Shown here piece after piece: positions 18,697 through 28,090 of a stretch of DNA of 64,000 bases; positions within the stretch are counted from its first letter, which is position 1; each line of letters begins with the position of its first letter. The stretch lies in contig JANQRG010000041.1 in the NCBI GenBank assembly GCA_028284665.1, positions 62,001 through 126,000 on the forward strand. The letters are read 5' to 3'. Source of the stretch: Croceivirga sp. Its GTDB lineage: Bacteria; Bacteroidota; Bacteroidia; Flavobacteriales; Flavobacteriaceae. Under the pieces are notes generated by a model. It was not told where the DNA came from. It saw only the letters and a list, made by a program, of their open reading frames with translations, and did not search any database. The position numbers and the translations under genes are program-made.

Positions 18697-20817
18697 TTAA
18701 TAAAAAGTGGCCCGGTTATCTTCGATATCAGCTCCTTCTTTTAGTGCGTTGTACACCTGGTTATTCACGGCATTTCTATTTTGGGTGGTTAGGGTGTTCG
18801 CAAATGTGCTAAAGTTAGAAAGTGCCGCACCCTCTTCCTTTTTTGTTACCTTGATCATGAACACTCCTGTTTCGCCCTTAATCAAATCGGAGGCTTGGTT
18901 TTCTCCAAGGTTGAATGCTTTTCCAACAACAAAAGGCTCTCGTCCAGCGCCTGGAATGGTAGGTGTCTTACGTGTAACCGCGGTAGCCGTAGAAACGGTT
19001 ACCCCGTGATTGGTAGCAAAATCCTCCAGGGCAGTAACACTGGCTTTGGACATTATCTGTGCCGCTTTCTTGTCTTTCCTGATCTTTGGCAAGGCAGTTG
19101 CTGAAGCATCTTCGACCGCCATAACGCCTTTCTTAAACTTTTTGGTTAACTGGACCACGGCATAACCGTTGGTCAGATCAAATCGTTTGATATCCCCAAC
19201 CTTTGTATCATCATTAAATGCCCATTGCACAATACTTCGTTGAGAGCTTAGGCCGGGAAGGTTTTCATCCATTTCCTTGATCTTATTTACCGGCCGAACC
19301 ACAAAACTACTTTCCCTGGCAATATCTGCAAATGCTTCTGCCTCGGCATCGGTAACTGCCATTTCAAATTTCGTAGCTTCGGTAAAAAGGGTATTTACCG
19401 TTTCTTCAGAGGGCTCAATAGCTCTCGAAAGTGTAGCCACCTGAACCACGTCTTCTTTGTCATCAACTTTAATGACATGAAATCCGAATTCCGTTTCCAC
19501 AAGTCCTATAGTGCCTACAGGGTTTTGAAAACAGAAGTCATTAAAGGCATCTGCCATTATGCCTTCCTGGAAGTATCCCAAATCCCCGCCACGTGGCGCT
19601 GAAGGACCGTCAGAGTTATCCCGGGCCAAGCCAGGAAAATCGGTGTCATCTTTTTTAGCTTCCGCCAAAAGTCGGTTGGCTTCTTCTTCAGCTTCTTCCT
19701 TGGTTCTTTTTATTTCCGGATTAGCCCTTGTAGCACCTTCATAAGTGATAAGGATATGGCTGGCCTTTACAGATCCTTCGTTCTTCCTATCTACAACCCT
19801 GGAAATTTTGAAATAATCGCCATCTCTGTAAGGTCCATACACCTGACCTGTAGTAAGGGTGAGGATACTATCCGCCACAATTGCAGGAAGATCTTTTCTT
19901 GCCTTATAAATGGTATCAAATTTGGCATCTGAATTACGATCTAAAAAGGCCGCAATATCTTTGGTTTCCCGGAATCCCAGGATGGTATCCGTTGCATCGC
20001 GTTCTTCGGCATATTCCAGGGTATTCCCCAATAATTCGGTCACCGCCGACCTAACACTATTTTCATCGTCGGAAGAGGGTTTCTCCTCAAAAAATACGAA
20101 ACGGATGTCCCGTGCTTTTTCTTGTTCAAAATCCTTTTCGTGTTCCTTGATGTATGCGGCAATCTCTTCTTTGGAAACCTGAACAGTACTGTCTGCGATT
20201 GAAGTATAAGGGACTCGTACATACTCCATATCTACTTTATCATTAGCAAGTCGATAATCAAACTGACCCTCTGCCAAAGTAGCTCCAGATCCGGCCCGGA
20301 TAAGGTTTAAATAGATTTGCTCTTTAGCAGACTGCATTATGGACCGTTCAATTTGGAGCCAATTGTCATATAACATAGGATTGGTCTCACGCCAGTCTGC
20401 TATAGTAGTCTTAAACACCTGCGGATTGAACACTCCGTTTTCATCCTGGAACGAAGGATCCTGGGCATAGCCGGTATTCCTGATAAAATCCACGATCTGA
20501 TCACTTTCAACATCGATACCCAACTTCTCAAATTGCTGATTAAACAAGGCACTCCTTACCTCCTGGTCGTATACCCGATTTACCAATTGGGTTGAGGAAA
20601 AGTTAGGACCGAATTGGCGTTGCGCCTGCTCCAATTTTTGTGTGAAATCTTCTCTTGTGATGGATTCTCCGTTCACTTCAGCTATTACGGAACCTATCTT
20701 TCCCCCTCCGAAATCATTCCCGGTAAAAACACCTGAGATCACAAAGGCAAATAGCGCCATACCAATGATCAGAATCAATACCGTCGTCCGCTTTCTAATG
20801 TTTTCTAAAATAGCCAT
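18697..20817 (-). CDS. Membrane-anchored peptidylprolyl isomerase/chaperone (PpiD/SurA-like)
   Basis: Periplasmic folding factor for outer-membrane and secreted proteins. One N-terminal helix (residues 12-31) anchors it. The chaperone region, with VNGESITREDFTQ, precedes a parvulin domain at about residues 345-455 (KASHILITYEG ... FGFHVIKV); a weaker second PPIC-like region follows to residue 706. The length suits the flavobacterial PpiD-like family. It heads no obvious operon and lies 112 bp downstream of the CNNM/CBS gene on the same strand. Confidence 0.92.
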   Translation of the reverse strand: MAILENIRKRTTVLILIIGMALFAFVISGVFTGNDFGGGKIGSVIAEVNGESITREDFTQKLEQAQRQFGPNFSSTQLVNRVYDQEVRSALFNQQFEKLGIDVESDQIVDFIRNTGYAQDPSFQDENGVFNPQVFKTTIADWRETNPMLYDNWLQIERSIMQSAKEQIYLNLIRAGSGATLAEGQFDYRLANDKVDMEYVRVPYTSIADSTVQVSKEEIAAYIKEHEKDFEQEKARDIRFVFFEEKPSSDDENSVRSAVTELLGNTLEYAEERDATDTILGFRETKDIAAFLDRNSDAKFDTIYKARKDLPAIVADSILTLTTGQVYGPYRDGDYFKISRVVDRKNEGSVKASHILITYEGATRANPEIKRTKEEAEEEANRLLAEAKKDDTDFPGLARDNSDGPSAPRGGDLGYFQEGIMADAFNDFCFQNPVGTIGLVETEFGFHVIKVDDKEDVVQVATLSRAIEPSEETVNTLFTEATKFEMAVTDAEAEAFADIARESSFVVRPVNKIKEMDENLPGLSSQRSIVQWAFNDDTKVGDIKRFDLTNGYAVVQLTKKFKKGVMAVEDASATALPKIRKDKKAAQIMSKASVTALEDFATNHGVTVSTATAVTRKTPTIPGAGREPFVVGKAFNLGENQASDLIKGETGVFMIKVTKKEEGAALSNFSTFANTLTTQNRNAVNNQVYNALKEGADIEDNRATFY

Positions 20818-20929
20818 CTATCTGTTACTTTATCTTGATTTTGGTGGGGGCGAAAATACCACTTTCTTTTCAAAATGGAAAGCCTGAAAATGCCCTTAAC
20901 TACTTCGGATTCTGAAAACCGGTTGCGCT

Positions 20930-22216
20930 TTAATCTCCAGGGAGACAATGCACCTCTACCATATCAATTTTGTTGTTGGAAACCTCTACAATTCGGAAGA
21001 GATAGCGCTCCGTCTTTATTTCCTCATCCAATTCCGGAATTTCTCCGGTAAGGTTGGTGATTAACCCTCCTAAGGTTTCATATTCTTCACTTTCGGGAAG
21101 TTCCAGTTTGTAGTTTTCATTGATATAATCCACTTCAAGGCGGGCGGAAAACTTAAACAGAGTCTCTGCCAGTTGTTCTTCAAACAAATCCGTAGAATCG
21201 TGTTCATCTTCGATTTCTCCGAAGAGTTCTTCTACAATATCTTCAACAGTCATTATTCCGGAAGTCCCTCCATATTCGTCAAGTACTACGGCCATACTCT
21301 TTCTTTTTTTGGTAAGCACATCCAGAATTTCATGAATCAGCATGGTCTCGGGTACAAATTCCACGGGTCGTAGGATATGCTTTATGGTTTTCGGCTTTTT
21401 AAACAACTCGTAGGAGTGCACGTAACCAATAATATCATCTACGGTCTCTTTGTACACCAGAATTTTGGAATACCCCGTTTCAATGAAGAGCTTGTTAAGG
21501 TCCTTGGTGCTTTCGTGTAGCTCGATGGCGGTAATTTCCGTTCTCGGTACCATTACTTCGCGCGCCTTGACCTCGGAAAACTCCAGGGCATTCTGGAAGA
21601 GTTGTATTTCCGAATCCATTTCCTCTTCTTCAACCGATTCCATTTGTTCCGTGATATAATCGCCCAGTTCCAGCTTGGTAAAGGCCAATTGCACCTCATC
21701 TCCATCGGTCCTGAAGAAGTTCTTCAGGATAAAATCGGATATTTTGATAACGGCCCCTGAGAGAAAGGAAAACAAAACATAAAAGATATAGGCAGGAAAG
21801 GCCAATACCTTTAACAGCGTATTTGAATAGATTTGAAAGAGCACTTTTGGTAAAAACTCTGCGGTGATCAGAATAATAAAGGTGGAGATCACGGTTTGAG
21901 AGAGCAGGCTAAAATCCGTAAGCAAAACATTGAGAAAATCGTAGGAAGTAGGCATTACCTCACGAAACCAGGACATTAGCCGATCCCCCATAAAAAAACC
22001 GTACACCACTAACGCAATATTGTTTCCAATAAGCATTGTAGCGATAAACTTTGAAGGTTTTTCGGTGATCCAGCCCAACACTTTTGCCAGAAAGCCTTCT
22101 TGTTTTTTTTCCAGTTCAATATGGATACGATTTGCAGATACAAATGCAATCTCCATTCCCGAAAAAAAAGCGGAAAACAACAGTGACACTATTATCACCA
22201 AGAGTGAACTATCCAA
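20930..22216 (-). CDS. CNNM/CBS/CorC-HlyC family membrane protein
   Basis: Inner-membrane protein of the 'hemolysin family' group, related to CNNM/CorC magnesium or sodium-coupled efflux proteins. The order is a CNNM transmembrane domain (about residues 1-190, opening with FSAFFSGMEIAFVSANR), a CBS-domain pair (about 210-335, with MVPRTEI and VVLDEYGGTSG), and a C-terminal CorC_HlyC domain. Length 428. It starts 5 bp after a small membrane-protein gene and is probably in the lptC transcription unit. The old hemolysin label is not evidence of toxicity. Confidence 0.9.
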   Translation of the reverse strand: MDSSLLVIIVSLLFSAFFSGMEIAFVSANRIHIELEKKQEGFLAKVLGWITEKPSKFIATMLIGNNIALVVYGFFMGDRLMSWFREVMPTSYDFLNVLLTDFSLLSQTVISTFIILITAEFLPKVLFQIYSNTLLKVLAFPAYIFYVLFSFLSGAVIKISDFILKNFFRTDGDEVQLAFTKLELGDYITEQMESVEEEEMDSEIQLFQNALEFSEVKAREVMVPRTEITAIELHESTKDLNKLFIETGYSKILVYKETVDDIIGYVHSYELFKKPKTIKHILRPVEFVPETMLIHEILDVLTKKRKSMAVVLDEYGGTSGIMTVEDIVEELFGEIEDEHDSTDLFEEQLAETLFKFSARLEVDYINENYKLELPESEEYETLGGLITNLTGEIPELDEEIKTERYLFRIVEVSNNKIDMVEVHCLPGD

Positions 22217-22221
22217 AATCC

Positions 22222-22422
22222 CTATTTGTTTTTGCCAGATCGTTTTTCAAACCGTTTTCGGTACTTTCTCCGAAATAAAAACATACCAACGGATACTACT
22301 GCAAAAAAGATAAAAATATAGGTCTCGCTGGGATTGACCGGCCAGAGTGTTATTATCTTATATAGCGAGACGATTGCCACAGCCAAATAGAGGTATTCCG
22401 TATACCTGAGAATCTTTATCAT
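22222..22422 (-). CDS. Small two-helix membrane protein, function unknown
   Basis: The 66-residue frame has two hydrophobic segments (about 9-27 and 34-51) and a strongly basic tail (RRKYRKRFEKRSGK). It is kept tightly between lptC (4 bp gap) and the CNNM/CBS gene (5 bp gap), which supports a real, cotranslated gene. No family can be named from the sequence. The basic tail should face the cytoplasm. Confidence 0.78.
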   Translation of the reverse strand: MIKILRYTEYLYLAVAIVSLYKIITLWPVNPSETYIFIFFAVVSVGMFLFRRKYRKRFEKRSGKNK

Positions 22423-22426
22423 CGTA

Positions 22427-23026
22427 TTAATCTTCTTTAATGGTCATTAGCCCAAATGTTTTTTGGGCACTAAAAAAGGTAAACTCCCTGTTAAAATCCA
22501 TTCCCTCACCATCCATTACCGTTCCATCTTCCGGATTGGTATAGGTGAACGCTGCTTCCGTAAATATCCATTTATTCTTTCGGTCCCAATATAGCTGAGG
22601 GGTCTCTAGTTTTTTCCCATCGTGAGCTTCAAGTACTACATTCCCCTGTAGATCGATCACGTTCGTTTGAGAATAGATGATAGCGTAATCTGCTGTAATT
22701 ATGCTTTTCTGGTTTTTCTCATCGTAAAAATCTAATGCTAACCCCTCCGGAAACTCTTTGTACTTAAAGCTTAGATTGTCGTAGTCTTCATTAATTGGGC
22801 TTTTCAACACCGCTATCACACGAGTAGTAGCAGAATCGAGCGTACCCATCTCTTTCGTTGCTTCGGTATAGGTTAAGGTAAAATTGGTTGCTACACCCTG
22901 GGGGTACACCTTTTTAATAGCCTCTTCCCCTACTCTCTTGTAGTTATCTTTACAGCCTATAAAAAGGATTGCCACAACAAAGGTTGTGGCAAATCGCTTG
23001 CAAAAATAGTTCTTTAGTGATTTCAC
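22427..23026 (-). CDS. lptC: LPS export protein LptC, lipoprotein form
   Basis: Periplasmic bridge component that passes LPS from LptBFG to LptA. The 199-residue product has a lipoprotein signal (LFIGC) in place of the transmembrane helix of E. coli LptC. A beta-jellyroll of short strands follows (TADYAIIYSQTNVIDLQGNVVLE, split across two strands, is typical of LptA/LptC folds). The position next to a TPR gene and a CNNM/CBS gene is a common flavobacterial arrangement. Confidence 0.85.
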   Translation of the reverse strand: MKSLKNYFCKRFATTFVVAILFIGCKDNYKRVGEEAIKKVYPQGVATNFTLTYTEATKEMGTLDSATTRVIAVLKSPINEDYDNLSFKYKEFPEGLALDFYDEKNQKSIITADYAIIYSQTNVIDLQGNVVLEAHDGKKLETPQLYWDRKNKWIFTEAAFTYTNPEDGTVMDGEGMDFNREFTFFSAQKTFGLMTIKED

Positions 23027-23028
23027 GC

Positions 23029-24402
23029 TTATAGGCTGGGGACTTTAACGCTACCTCCTACCCAACAGTTGAAATTCACTGTTTTTCCAGACATATCCGC
23101 ATTAAAGATCATGGTCTTATCGGGAGCCCTTTGATTATAACTGGAAGCCGTTTTGTTTGCCCTGGACGCTAGTGACGGATCTACCCTACCGGCTTTTCGC
23201 GCCATATCAGCTGCTTTCCAATAGATAGCTCGTTTTTCGAAAGGCGTGCTTCCACAAGCATTGGCACTGCTCGCATAGAGATTCGCAATTAACAAATAAG
23301 CGTTTCCATTGGTAGGATCAGCCTGAATTGCTTTGTTCGCGTAGGTTCTGGAAGTTGATTTGCTACCGCTTCTCCTGTAACTTGTAGCAATATTATACGC
23401 AATTTTTGATTTCTTAACGGGATCGGTCTCCAGTTCCAGCGCCTTATTGAAGTCTGCAATCGCGCCTTTGGTGTCACCCGACTTCTTCTTTAAAGTACCC
23501 CCGTAAACATATGCATCTGCAGAAGGATCTAACGCTAACTGCGCTTCAAATAGCTTGCGGAACATAGGGTCATCGGTACACTCCTTGCTAAACATTCTTC
23601 CTACCGCTCGTTTTACCCAGGTAACATCTCCTTTTTTAGCTTCAAAGTTTTTCTCATAAAGCGGAATAAGATTCTCGCAATCTGCTAATGCCCCCAATTT
23701 CGAATCGATACTTGCCGCAATTTTCCCATAGGATTCGGAATTTACCCTGGCCGCTTTTAACTGTCTTTTCTCTTTAGACGTTAATGTACCCTCATCTTCT
23801 TTAGGTAATAATCTCGTGACAACCTGAGTCAATTTTTTGTTTTCCTCTTCCACCTTCTCCGTGACATCATCATATACATCAAACACTTCTTGCAGGTCTT
23901 TCTTTCCCGCAGCATGTAAATCCACTAGTGTAGAAAAATACAGATAGAGTGCTTTTGGGTTTTTGAAGTTAGCCCGATCCTCTTCGAAGGCTGTGCCACA
24001 CATGGTATACAACTGCTCTTCAGAGGCCATTTTTTCATCGTACATCAACAATGTTTTATCTACCGCCACCTCTGCTTTTGTAAACTTTGTTGGGAAGTAC
24101 TTTAGGCTATTGTCATACAGCGCCAAAAGATCTTGCACAAAGCCATCCTTGTCGGCGCCGGAGGAATTCTTGATCTTGTGTTTTAGAATTCGTTCTCCCA
24201 GTGAAAAATTTGCTTTGTTAATGTCCGGACAACTTTCATAGACCATTTTCCATGGCTCATAGGCTGCATCATAATTTTTCACCTTAGCATGCTCCGCATA
24301 AATGGAGAGATTGGTCATACATTCAGGATTTTGTGCCTGGGCAATACTTAAACCCATCGACATCATAACCGCTATCATCGCTAAGTAAAGTTTCGTCTTC
24401 AT
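23029..24402 (-). CDS. Secreted TPR-repeat protein
   Basis: I start the gene at the ATG at 24402, which opens directly with a signal peptide (MKTKLYLAMIAVMMSMGLS, cleaved after AQAQ); a longer frame adds ten charged residues before it. The 457-residue product is helical with clear TPR units near residues 290-390 (GDTKGAIADFNKALELE and TNGNAYLLIANLY). It probably acts as a periplasmic scaffold. It ends 2 bp before lptC, so the two are coupled, but a direct role in LPS transport is not shown. Confidence 0.85.
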   Translation of the reverse strand: MKTKLYLAMIAVMMSMGLSIAQAQNPECMTNLSIYAEHAKVKNYDAAYEPWKMVYESCPDINKANFSLGERILKHKIKNSSGADKDGFVQDLLALYDNSLKYFPTKFTKAEVAVDKTLLMYDEKMASEEQLYTMCGTAFEEDRANFKNPKALYLYFSTLVDLHAAGKKDLQEVFDVYDDVTEKVEEENKKLTQVVTRLLPKEDEGTLTSKEKRQLKAARVNSESYGKIAASIDSKLGALADCENLIPLYEKNFEAKKGDVTWVKRAVGRMFSKECTDDPMFRKLFEAQLALDPSADAYVYGGTLKKKSGDTKGAIADFNKALELETDPVKKSKIAYNIATSYRRSGSKSTSRTYANKAIQADPTNGNAYLLIANLYASSANACGSTPFEKRAIYWKAADMARKAGRVDPSLASRANKTASSYNQRAPDKTMIFNADMSGKTVNFNCWVGGSVKVPSL

Positions 24403-24509
24403 CTTCTTAATTTTAAAGTGGTTAATGTACAAATTTTTATAGAAAACCGTTTCACTTGCTCGGTCAATACGTTCTTATTTTATGATATTTTTAAAAAAGA
24501 CCCTCTAAT

Positions 24510-25787
24510 TTAATTTATTCTTCGCTGCAGGAACCACCGATCGTTTAAGGAAAGTCCTACATTAATATTCAAATAGCTTTCTTCAACTAATCCTGCAGCT
24601 CTGGTCCCTCTGCGTCCCAATTCAAATCCAACATTCAAATTAGAGAACCGATCGTTTCCGGTTCCTGTTATCGGTATACCGAATCCAAAAGTTATGCCAA
24701 AATTGTTAATCGCTTTATCGTCAACGATCAAGCCCGACTGGTCATATCGTAATCCGGCACGGTAGGTAATCCGATTAAAAATACCGGATAAAGCAGCATA
24801 ATTGGGAACATAATACCCTCCAATCGCCAGGGTACTGGCATCCTCATAGCGTGCATTTTCCTGGCGCAAAAAAGCATTTTCAAAAGCGCTTAATTCCTGG
24901 AAGGTATATTCTCCTCCAAGGAACCATTTTTTATCCTCCCCAAAACCGACACCTATGGTGGTACGGGTAGGAATTTTCAGTTCTGTATTTCGGAGATTTT
25001 GTGCCGCCAGGTCTAAATCGATTACTTCTATTTCCTGGCCATCCAGTAGTGAAAAGGAACCTATTCGCTCTGCGTTCTCAGACACCAGATTTACCTGGGT
25101 ATCCACCCCTGCATGAAGAAATAGCGTGTATTTTTCCCAAAGTGTAGGGGTATAATTAGCGGCATAGACCAGATCAAACCCACTTATCCGAGAATTTCTC
25201 CGATCCAGGGTCCCAAACTGTACATTTTGTACACTTTGAATACGTTCGTAGTCCAGCGTTCCAAAACTAAAATTCACGGTTGCCCCCAGAGACAGGTTTT
25301 TTACGGGTTCAAATCCCAGCGACAGGAACACCCGGTTTAATCCTCCTTCACCGGTAAAAACATTGGTAATGGTATCTCCCGCAACATTGGTGGTCTGGGA
25401 AACCAAATCATAGCCTACCGAGGTATACGGTTGTATGCCAAAGCCCAATCCCGCATTCGGGGCCAAAGGAAAACCTACCGCCAAATAGTCCAGATTGGTA
25501 ACGTCAGCATTTTGTGTTTCTACATTATCACGCAGTCGAAACTCCCGATGGGAAATCCCTCCGGAGTAGGTGGTAAGTCTCAATTTTGCGTAAGCCGCCG
25601 GGTTTCTGAGGTTTATATGAATGCTATCGGCATACATTTGCAGCCCCCCCATAGCACGATTCTCTATGGTCCCGGTATTCCGGGAGTCACCAATACCAAA
25701 TATGGAATATGGAGAAATTGTACCATTTTGCGCATAGCTGCCAATAGTTATCAGGCATACCAATGCTGTCCAAAAATTCTTCACCAT
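24510..25787 (-). CDS. Outer-membrane beta-barrel protein
   Basis: A 425-residue protein with a cleavable signal (ending YAQNG) and then alternating amphipathic strands throughout. Glycine/aromatic girdles such as LGFGIQPYTSVGYDL and SLGATVNFSFG are typical of FadL/porin-like barrels in Bacteroidota. It opens with SPYSIFGIGD, a motif common at the N terminus of this uncharacterised flavobacterial group. It abuts coaX (25788) without a gap. The ligand is unknown. Confidence 0.85.
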   Translation of the reverse strand: MVKNFWTALVCLITIGSYAQNGTISPYSIFGIGDSRNTGTIENRAMGGLQMYADSIHINLRNPAAYAKLRLTTYSGGISHREFRLRDNVETQNADVTNLDYLAVGFPLAPNAGLGFGIQPYTSVGYDLVSQTTNVAGDTITNVFTGEGGLNRVFLSLGFEPVKNLSLGATVNFSFGTLDYERIQSVQNVQFGTLDRRNSRISGFDLVYAANYTPTLWEKYTLFLHAGVDTQVNLVSENAERIGSFSLLDGQEIEVIDLDLAAQNLRNTELKIPTRTTIGVGFGEDKKWFLGGEYTFQELSAFENAFLRQENARYEDASTLAIGGYYVPNYAALSGIFNRITYRAGLRYDQSGLIVDDKAINNFGITFGFGIPITGTGNDRFSNLNVGFELGRRGTRAAGLVEESYLNINVGLSLNDRWFLQRRIN

Positions 25788-26516
25788 CTAATGTTTATTG
25801 TATTCCAGTAGGTAATTCAACCCCTCCAGCAGAAATTTAGAATTCGCAAATATGGAATTTTTTAACCGTTTCGCAAAAAAATGGGAATCTCCCCCTGTTA
25901 AAATAACTGTTAAAAGTAAAAAGCGGTTTTTGTATTGGGCAATCACGCCATCCAGCTCATGGCAAATCCCCTGTACTACGCCGTTATGCATGCTGTTGGC
26001 CGTGGTCTTTCCAATAAAGTCTGTAGGAAATTCCGGCTCCAATAAGGGCAATTTTGCGGTTTGTTCATGCATGGCGCGGTACCGCATAGCGAGCCCCGGA
26101 GAAATAGCACCACCATGATAGGTACCCTGACTATCGATAAAATCGTAGGTAATACAGGTACCCATGTCTATCACCAGGGTATTGCCCTTTGGGTTATGAT
26201 AAAAAGCTGCTGTAGCGAGTGCTATCCGATCCACCCCCAACGTTTCCGGGCTGGCATATTGGTTTTTAAAAGGCACTTTGGTAGCGGAAGATAGCAGGTG
26301 TACCTTACAAAACAACGATAGGATCTCAAACTCCTTGTTTTCAAGTACTTTAACCGAGGAAAGAATAGCATGTGTTATTTTGGGATAGGTTTCAAACAGC
26401 ACTTTTACCTTGGAAAGAAATACCCCGCAGGGCGAACTTTCCGCAATTAACGGCTTTTCCTGTTCGAAGACAGCATACTTCACCAGGGTATTCCCGATAT
26501 CCACAATGAGGTTCAT
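25788..26516 (-). CDS. coaX: Type III pantothenate kinase
   Basis: First step of coenzyme A synthesis, phosphorylating pantothenate in the cytoplasm. At 242 residues it has the usual length for Bacteroidota. The ASKHA-fold motifs are visible: DIGNTLVKYAVFE at the N terminus, DMGTCITYDF in the middle and GAISPGLAMRYRAMHEQTAKLP before the C-terminal domain. It heads the minus-strand envelope block and starts 55 bp from the tRNA promoter on the other strand. Confidence 0.95.
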   Translation of the reverse strand: MNLIVDIGNTLVKYAVFEQEKPLIAESSPCGVFLSKVKVLFETYPKITHAILSSVKVLENKEFEILSLFCKVHLLSSATKVPFKNQYASPETLGVDRIALATAAFYHNPKGNTLVIDMGTCITYDFIDSQGTYHGGAISPGLAMRYRAMHEQTAKLPLLEPEFPTDFIGKTTANSMHNGVVQGICHELDGVIAQYKNRFLLLTVILTGGDSHFFAKRLKNSIFANSKFLLEGLNYLLEYNKH

Positions 26517-26570
26517 ATTTCAAAGGTCGGGAAATGCAAAAAAAATACCTTGCTTTTTAGCAACAGAAGT

Positions 26571-26600
26571 TTGTAAATCCTAATTTTGAAAGTATATTTG
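26571..26600 (+). promoter_or_regulatory. Strong Bacteroidota-type promoter of the tRNA-Phe unit
   Basis: TTG at 26571-26573 and TATATTTG at 26593-26600 with a 19-bp spacer match the consensus exactly. Transcription would start near 26606, about 180 nt before the intact tRNA. The primary transcript must therefore run through the hairpin and the broken tRNA copy. Confidence 0.82.
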
Positions 26601-26602
26601 CA

Positions 26603-26637
26603 CCCGCCTTTGCGAAATGCAATATCGCAAAGGCGGG
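26603..26637. repeat. Perfect 13-bp inverted repeat at the transcription start of the tRNA unit
   Basis: Arms 26603-26615 (CCCGCCTTTGCGA) and 26625-26637 are perfect complements with a 9-nt loop. It begins 2 bp after the -7 box. It could be an operator, a 5' transcript hairpin, or a small palindromic element. Confidence 0.85.
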
Positions 26638-26668
26638 CAAGCCCGCTAAAGGGTGTTTTTGAAATACC

Positions 26669-26762
26669 GGTACCTTAGCTCAGTTGCCCGCCCGGATGAA
26701 AGGAGTCATCCGTTCGGACGAGCCCGCCCGGCCAGACCGTTCGGACTGGGTAGAGCAACGGA
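26669..26762 (+). pseudogene. Broken tRNA-Phe copy with a 63-nt GC-rich insertion in the D loop
   Basis: Bases 26669-26686 are identical to the first 18 bases of the intact tRNA-Phe, and 26750-26762 match its next 13 bases up to the anticodon stem. Between them lie 63 unrelated bases (26687-26749), inserted in the D loop. The 3' half of the tRNA is missing. Homology extends upstream: 26659-26686 and 26778-26805 match in 27 of 28 positions. The insertion itself is repetitive: CCCGCCCGG occurs at 26687 and 26723, GTTCGGAC at 26712 and 26739, and a perfect 7-bp hairpin spans 26693-26712. The copy cannot form a functional tRNA. Confidence 0.85.
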
Positions 26763-26787
26763 AACCGAAAGAAAAACTTGAAATACT

Positions 26788-26860
<73 letters not shown>

Positions 26861-26877
26861 CGCAGTGGTAGCAACAT

Positions 26878-26905
26878 AAAGCCCGTCCTTATTTGGATGG
26901 GCTTT
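26878..26905 (+). terminator. Intrinsic terminator after tRNA-Phe
   Basis: An 11-bp stem (26878-26888 with 26895-26905, one G-T pair) with a 6-nt loop, followed by CGTTTT. It lies 17 nt past the tRNA. Confidence 0.8.
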
Positions 26906-26958
26906 CGTTTTGGAACAAAACAGAATCGAAGTTTATCCCGAGCAGCGTCGAGGGAATG

Positions 26959-26972
26959 CCTGGAGGTACCAC
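26959..26972 (+). repeat. Second copy of the tRNA-Phe 3' end
   Basis: CCTGGAGGTACCAC is identical to 26848-26861 in the tRNA. It follows the tRNA terminator by 53 bp and is not part of any cloverleaf. Confidence 0.85.
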
Positions 26973-27118
26973 ACAGTTGTCCCACATGAATTCAAAAAAT
27001 TGGAGATTCCTTTGTTTCTTTCTCTACGGCTGCACAATTTGTTCGCATTATGATCCTCCTATCGTAAGGGTTTTTTAGCTTTGGAGGTATCCCGTAAATC
27101 ATTTTTAAAAATCCCATT

Positions 27119-28090
27119 TTGCAAACTTTCGATACGCTTTCTCCTATTACAGATGTTCAGTACTATTTGCAATCCAAAGAATGGCTAAGAACTGACGAAC
27201 AACTACAATCCATAGAAAAACCAGGTGAAGGCAATATGAACGTGGTCTTGAGGATACAAACCAATGAACGTTCTTTTATCCTAAAACAATCCCGGCCCTA
27301 TGTGCAAAAATACCAGCAGATTGCGGCACCGCTTTCACGTATCGGTGTAGAATACAAGTTTTACGAAGCTATGCAGGGTAATGCTTCACCCGCATATCTG
27401 CCCAAAATCCTGGGTTATGATGAAAATAATTACGTGATGCTCCTTGAAGATCTGGGAAATTGCGAGGACATGACATCCATCTATAAAAGAAGGAACATTG
27501 CTCCTGAAAAAGTAGCGCAACTCCTGTTTATCCTAAATGAGGTACATCGAAAAAAAGCGGCAACCCTATTTCCTGAGAATATGGAAATGCGTCGTCTGAA
27601 TCATCAGCACATTTTTGTACTTCCCTTTTTAGAAGATAATGGATTTCAATTGAACGATGTACAATCCGGTCTACAACAACTTGCCGAGCCGTATAAAACC
27701 GATACCACACTAAAAAACGATATTACCAGGATTGGCCACCACTACCTCTCCCAAGGGGATACGCTGCTGCATGGTGATTATTATCCCGGAAGCTGGATGA
27801 CCGAAGGGGATAACCTCTATGTTATAGACCCTGAATTTAGTTTTATGGGATTCGCTGAATTTGATCTTGGTGTAATGACTGCTCATCTTATCCTTACTAC
27901 CCATCAAAACAGGTATCTTGATACTGTTTTAAACAATTATAAGGGGCAAGTAGATAAAAAACTGGTTTCCCAGGTCGCCGGGATAGAAATTATGCGCAGA
28001 ATTATAGGGTTGGCACAATTACCTTTGGAAAGAACCCTTGACGAAAAAAAGTCCCTTTTACAAATGGCCCATAAAATGATCTTGTTGTGA
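27119..28090 (+). CDS. APH-fold small-molecule kinase resembling methylthioribose kinase
   Basis: A 323-residue phosphotransferase of the aminoglycoside phosphotransferase/choline kinase fold. The ATP-binding lobe has GNMNVVLRIQT and the lysine in FILKQSRPYVQKY. The catalytic loop is LLHGDYYPGSWM and the metal loop IDPEFSFMGFAEFDLG. HGDxxxGS followed by DPE is closer to S-methyl-5-thioribose kinase than to antibiotic kinases, so a ribose-type sugar substrate is a reasonable inference. Start is TTG at 27119; a TAGCTTTG box lies at 27076-27083 but without a well-spaced -33. It overlaps the next gene by 4 bp and lies between tRNA-Phe 3' repeats. Confidence 0.82.
   Translation: MQTFDTLSPITDVQYYLQSKEWLRTDEQLQSIEKPGEGNMNVVLRIQTNERSFILKQSRPYVQKYQQIAAPLSRIGVEYKFYEAMQGNASPAYLPKILGYDENNYVMLLEDLGNCEDMTSIYKRRNIAPEKVAQLLFILNEVHRKKAATLFPENMEMRRLNHQHIFVLPFLEDNGFQLNDVQSGLQQLAEPYKTDTTLKNDITRIGHHYLSQGDTLLHGDYYPGSWMTEGDNLYVIDPEFSFMGFAEFDLGVMTAHLILTTHQNRYLDTVLNNYKGQVDKKLVSQVAGIEIMRRIIGLAQLPLERTLDEKKSLLQMAHKMILL

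Noticed and set aside
20930-22216. Hemolysin function for the CNNM/CBS protein
   Set aside because: The domain order indicates an ion-transport-related membrane protein; hemolysin is an inherited database label.
27061-27118. TAGCTTTG (27076) as promoter of the kinase gene
   Set aside because: The -7 box is good but no TTG occurs at 19-21 bp spacing, so it was not listed as a separate promoter.
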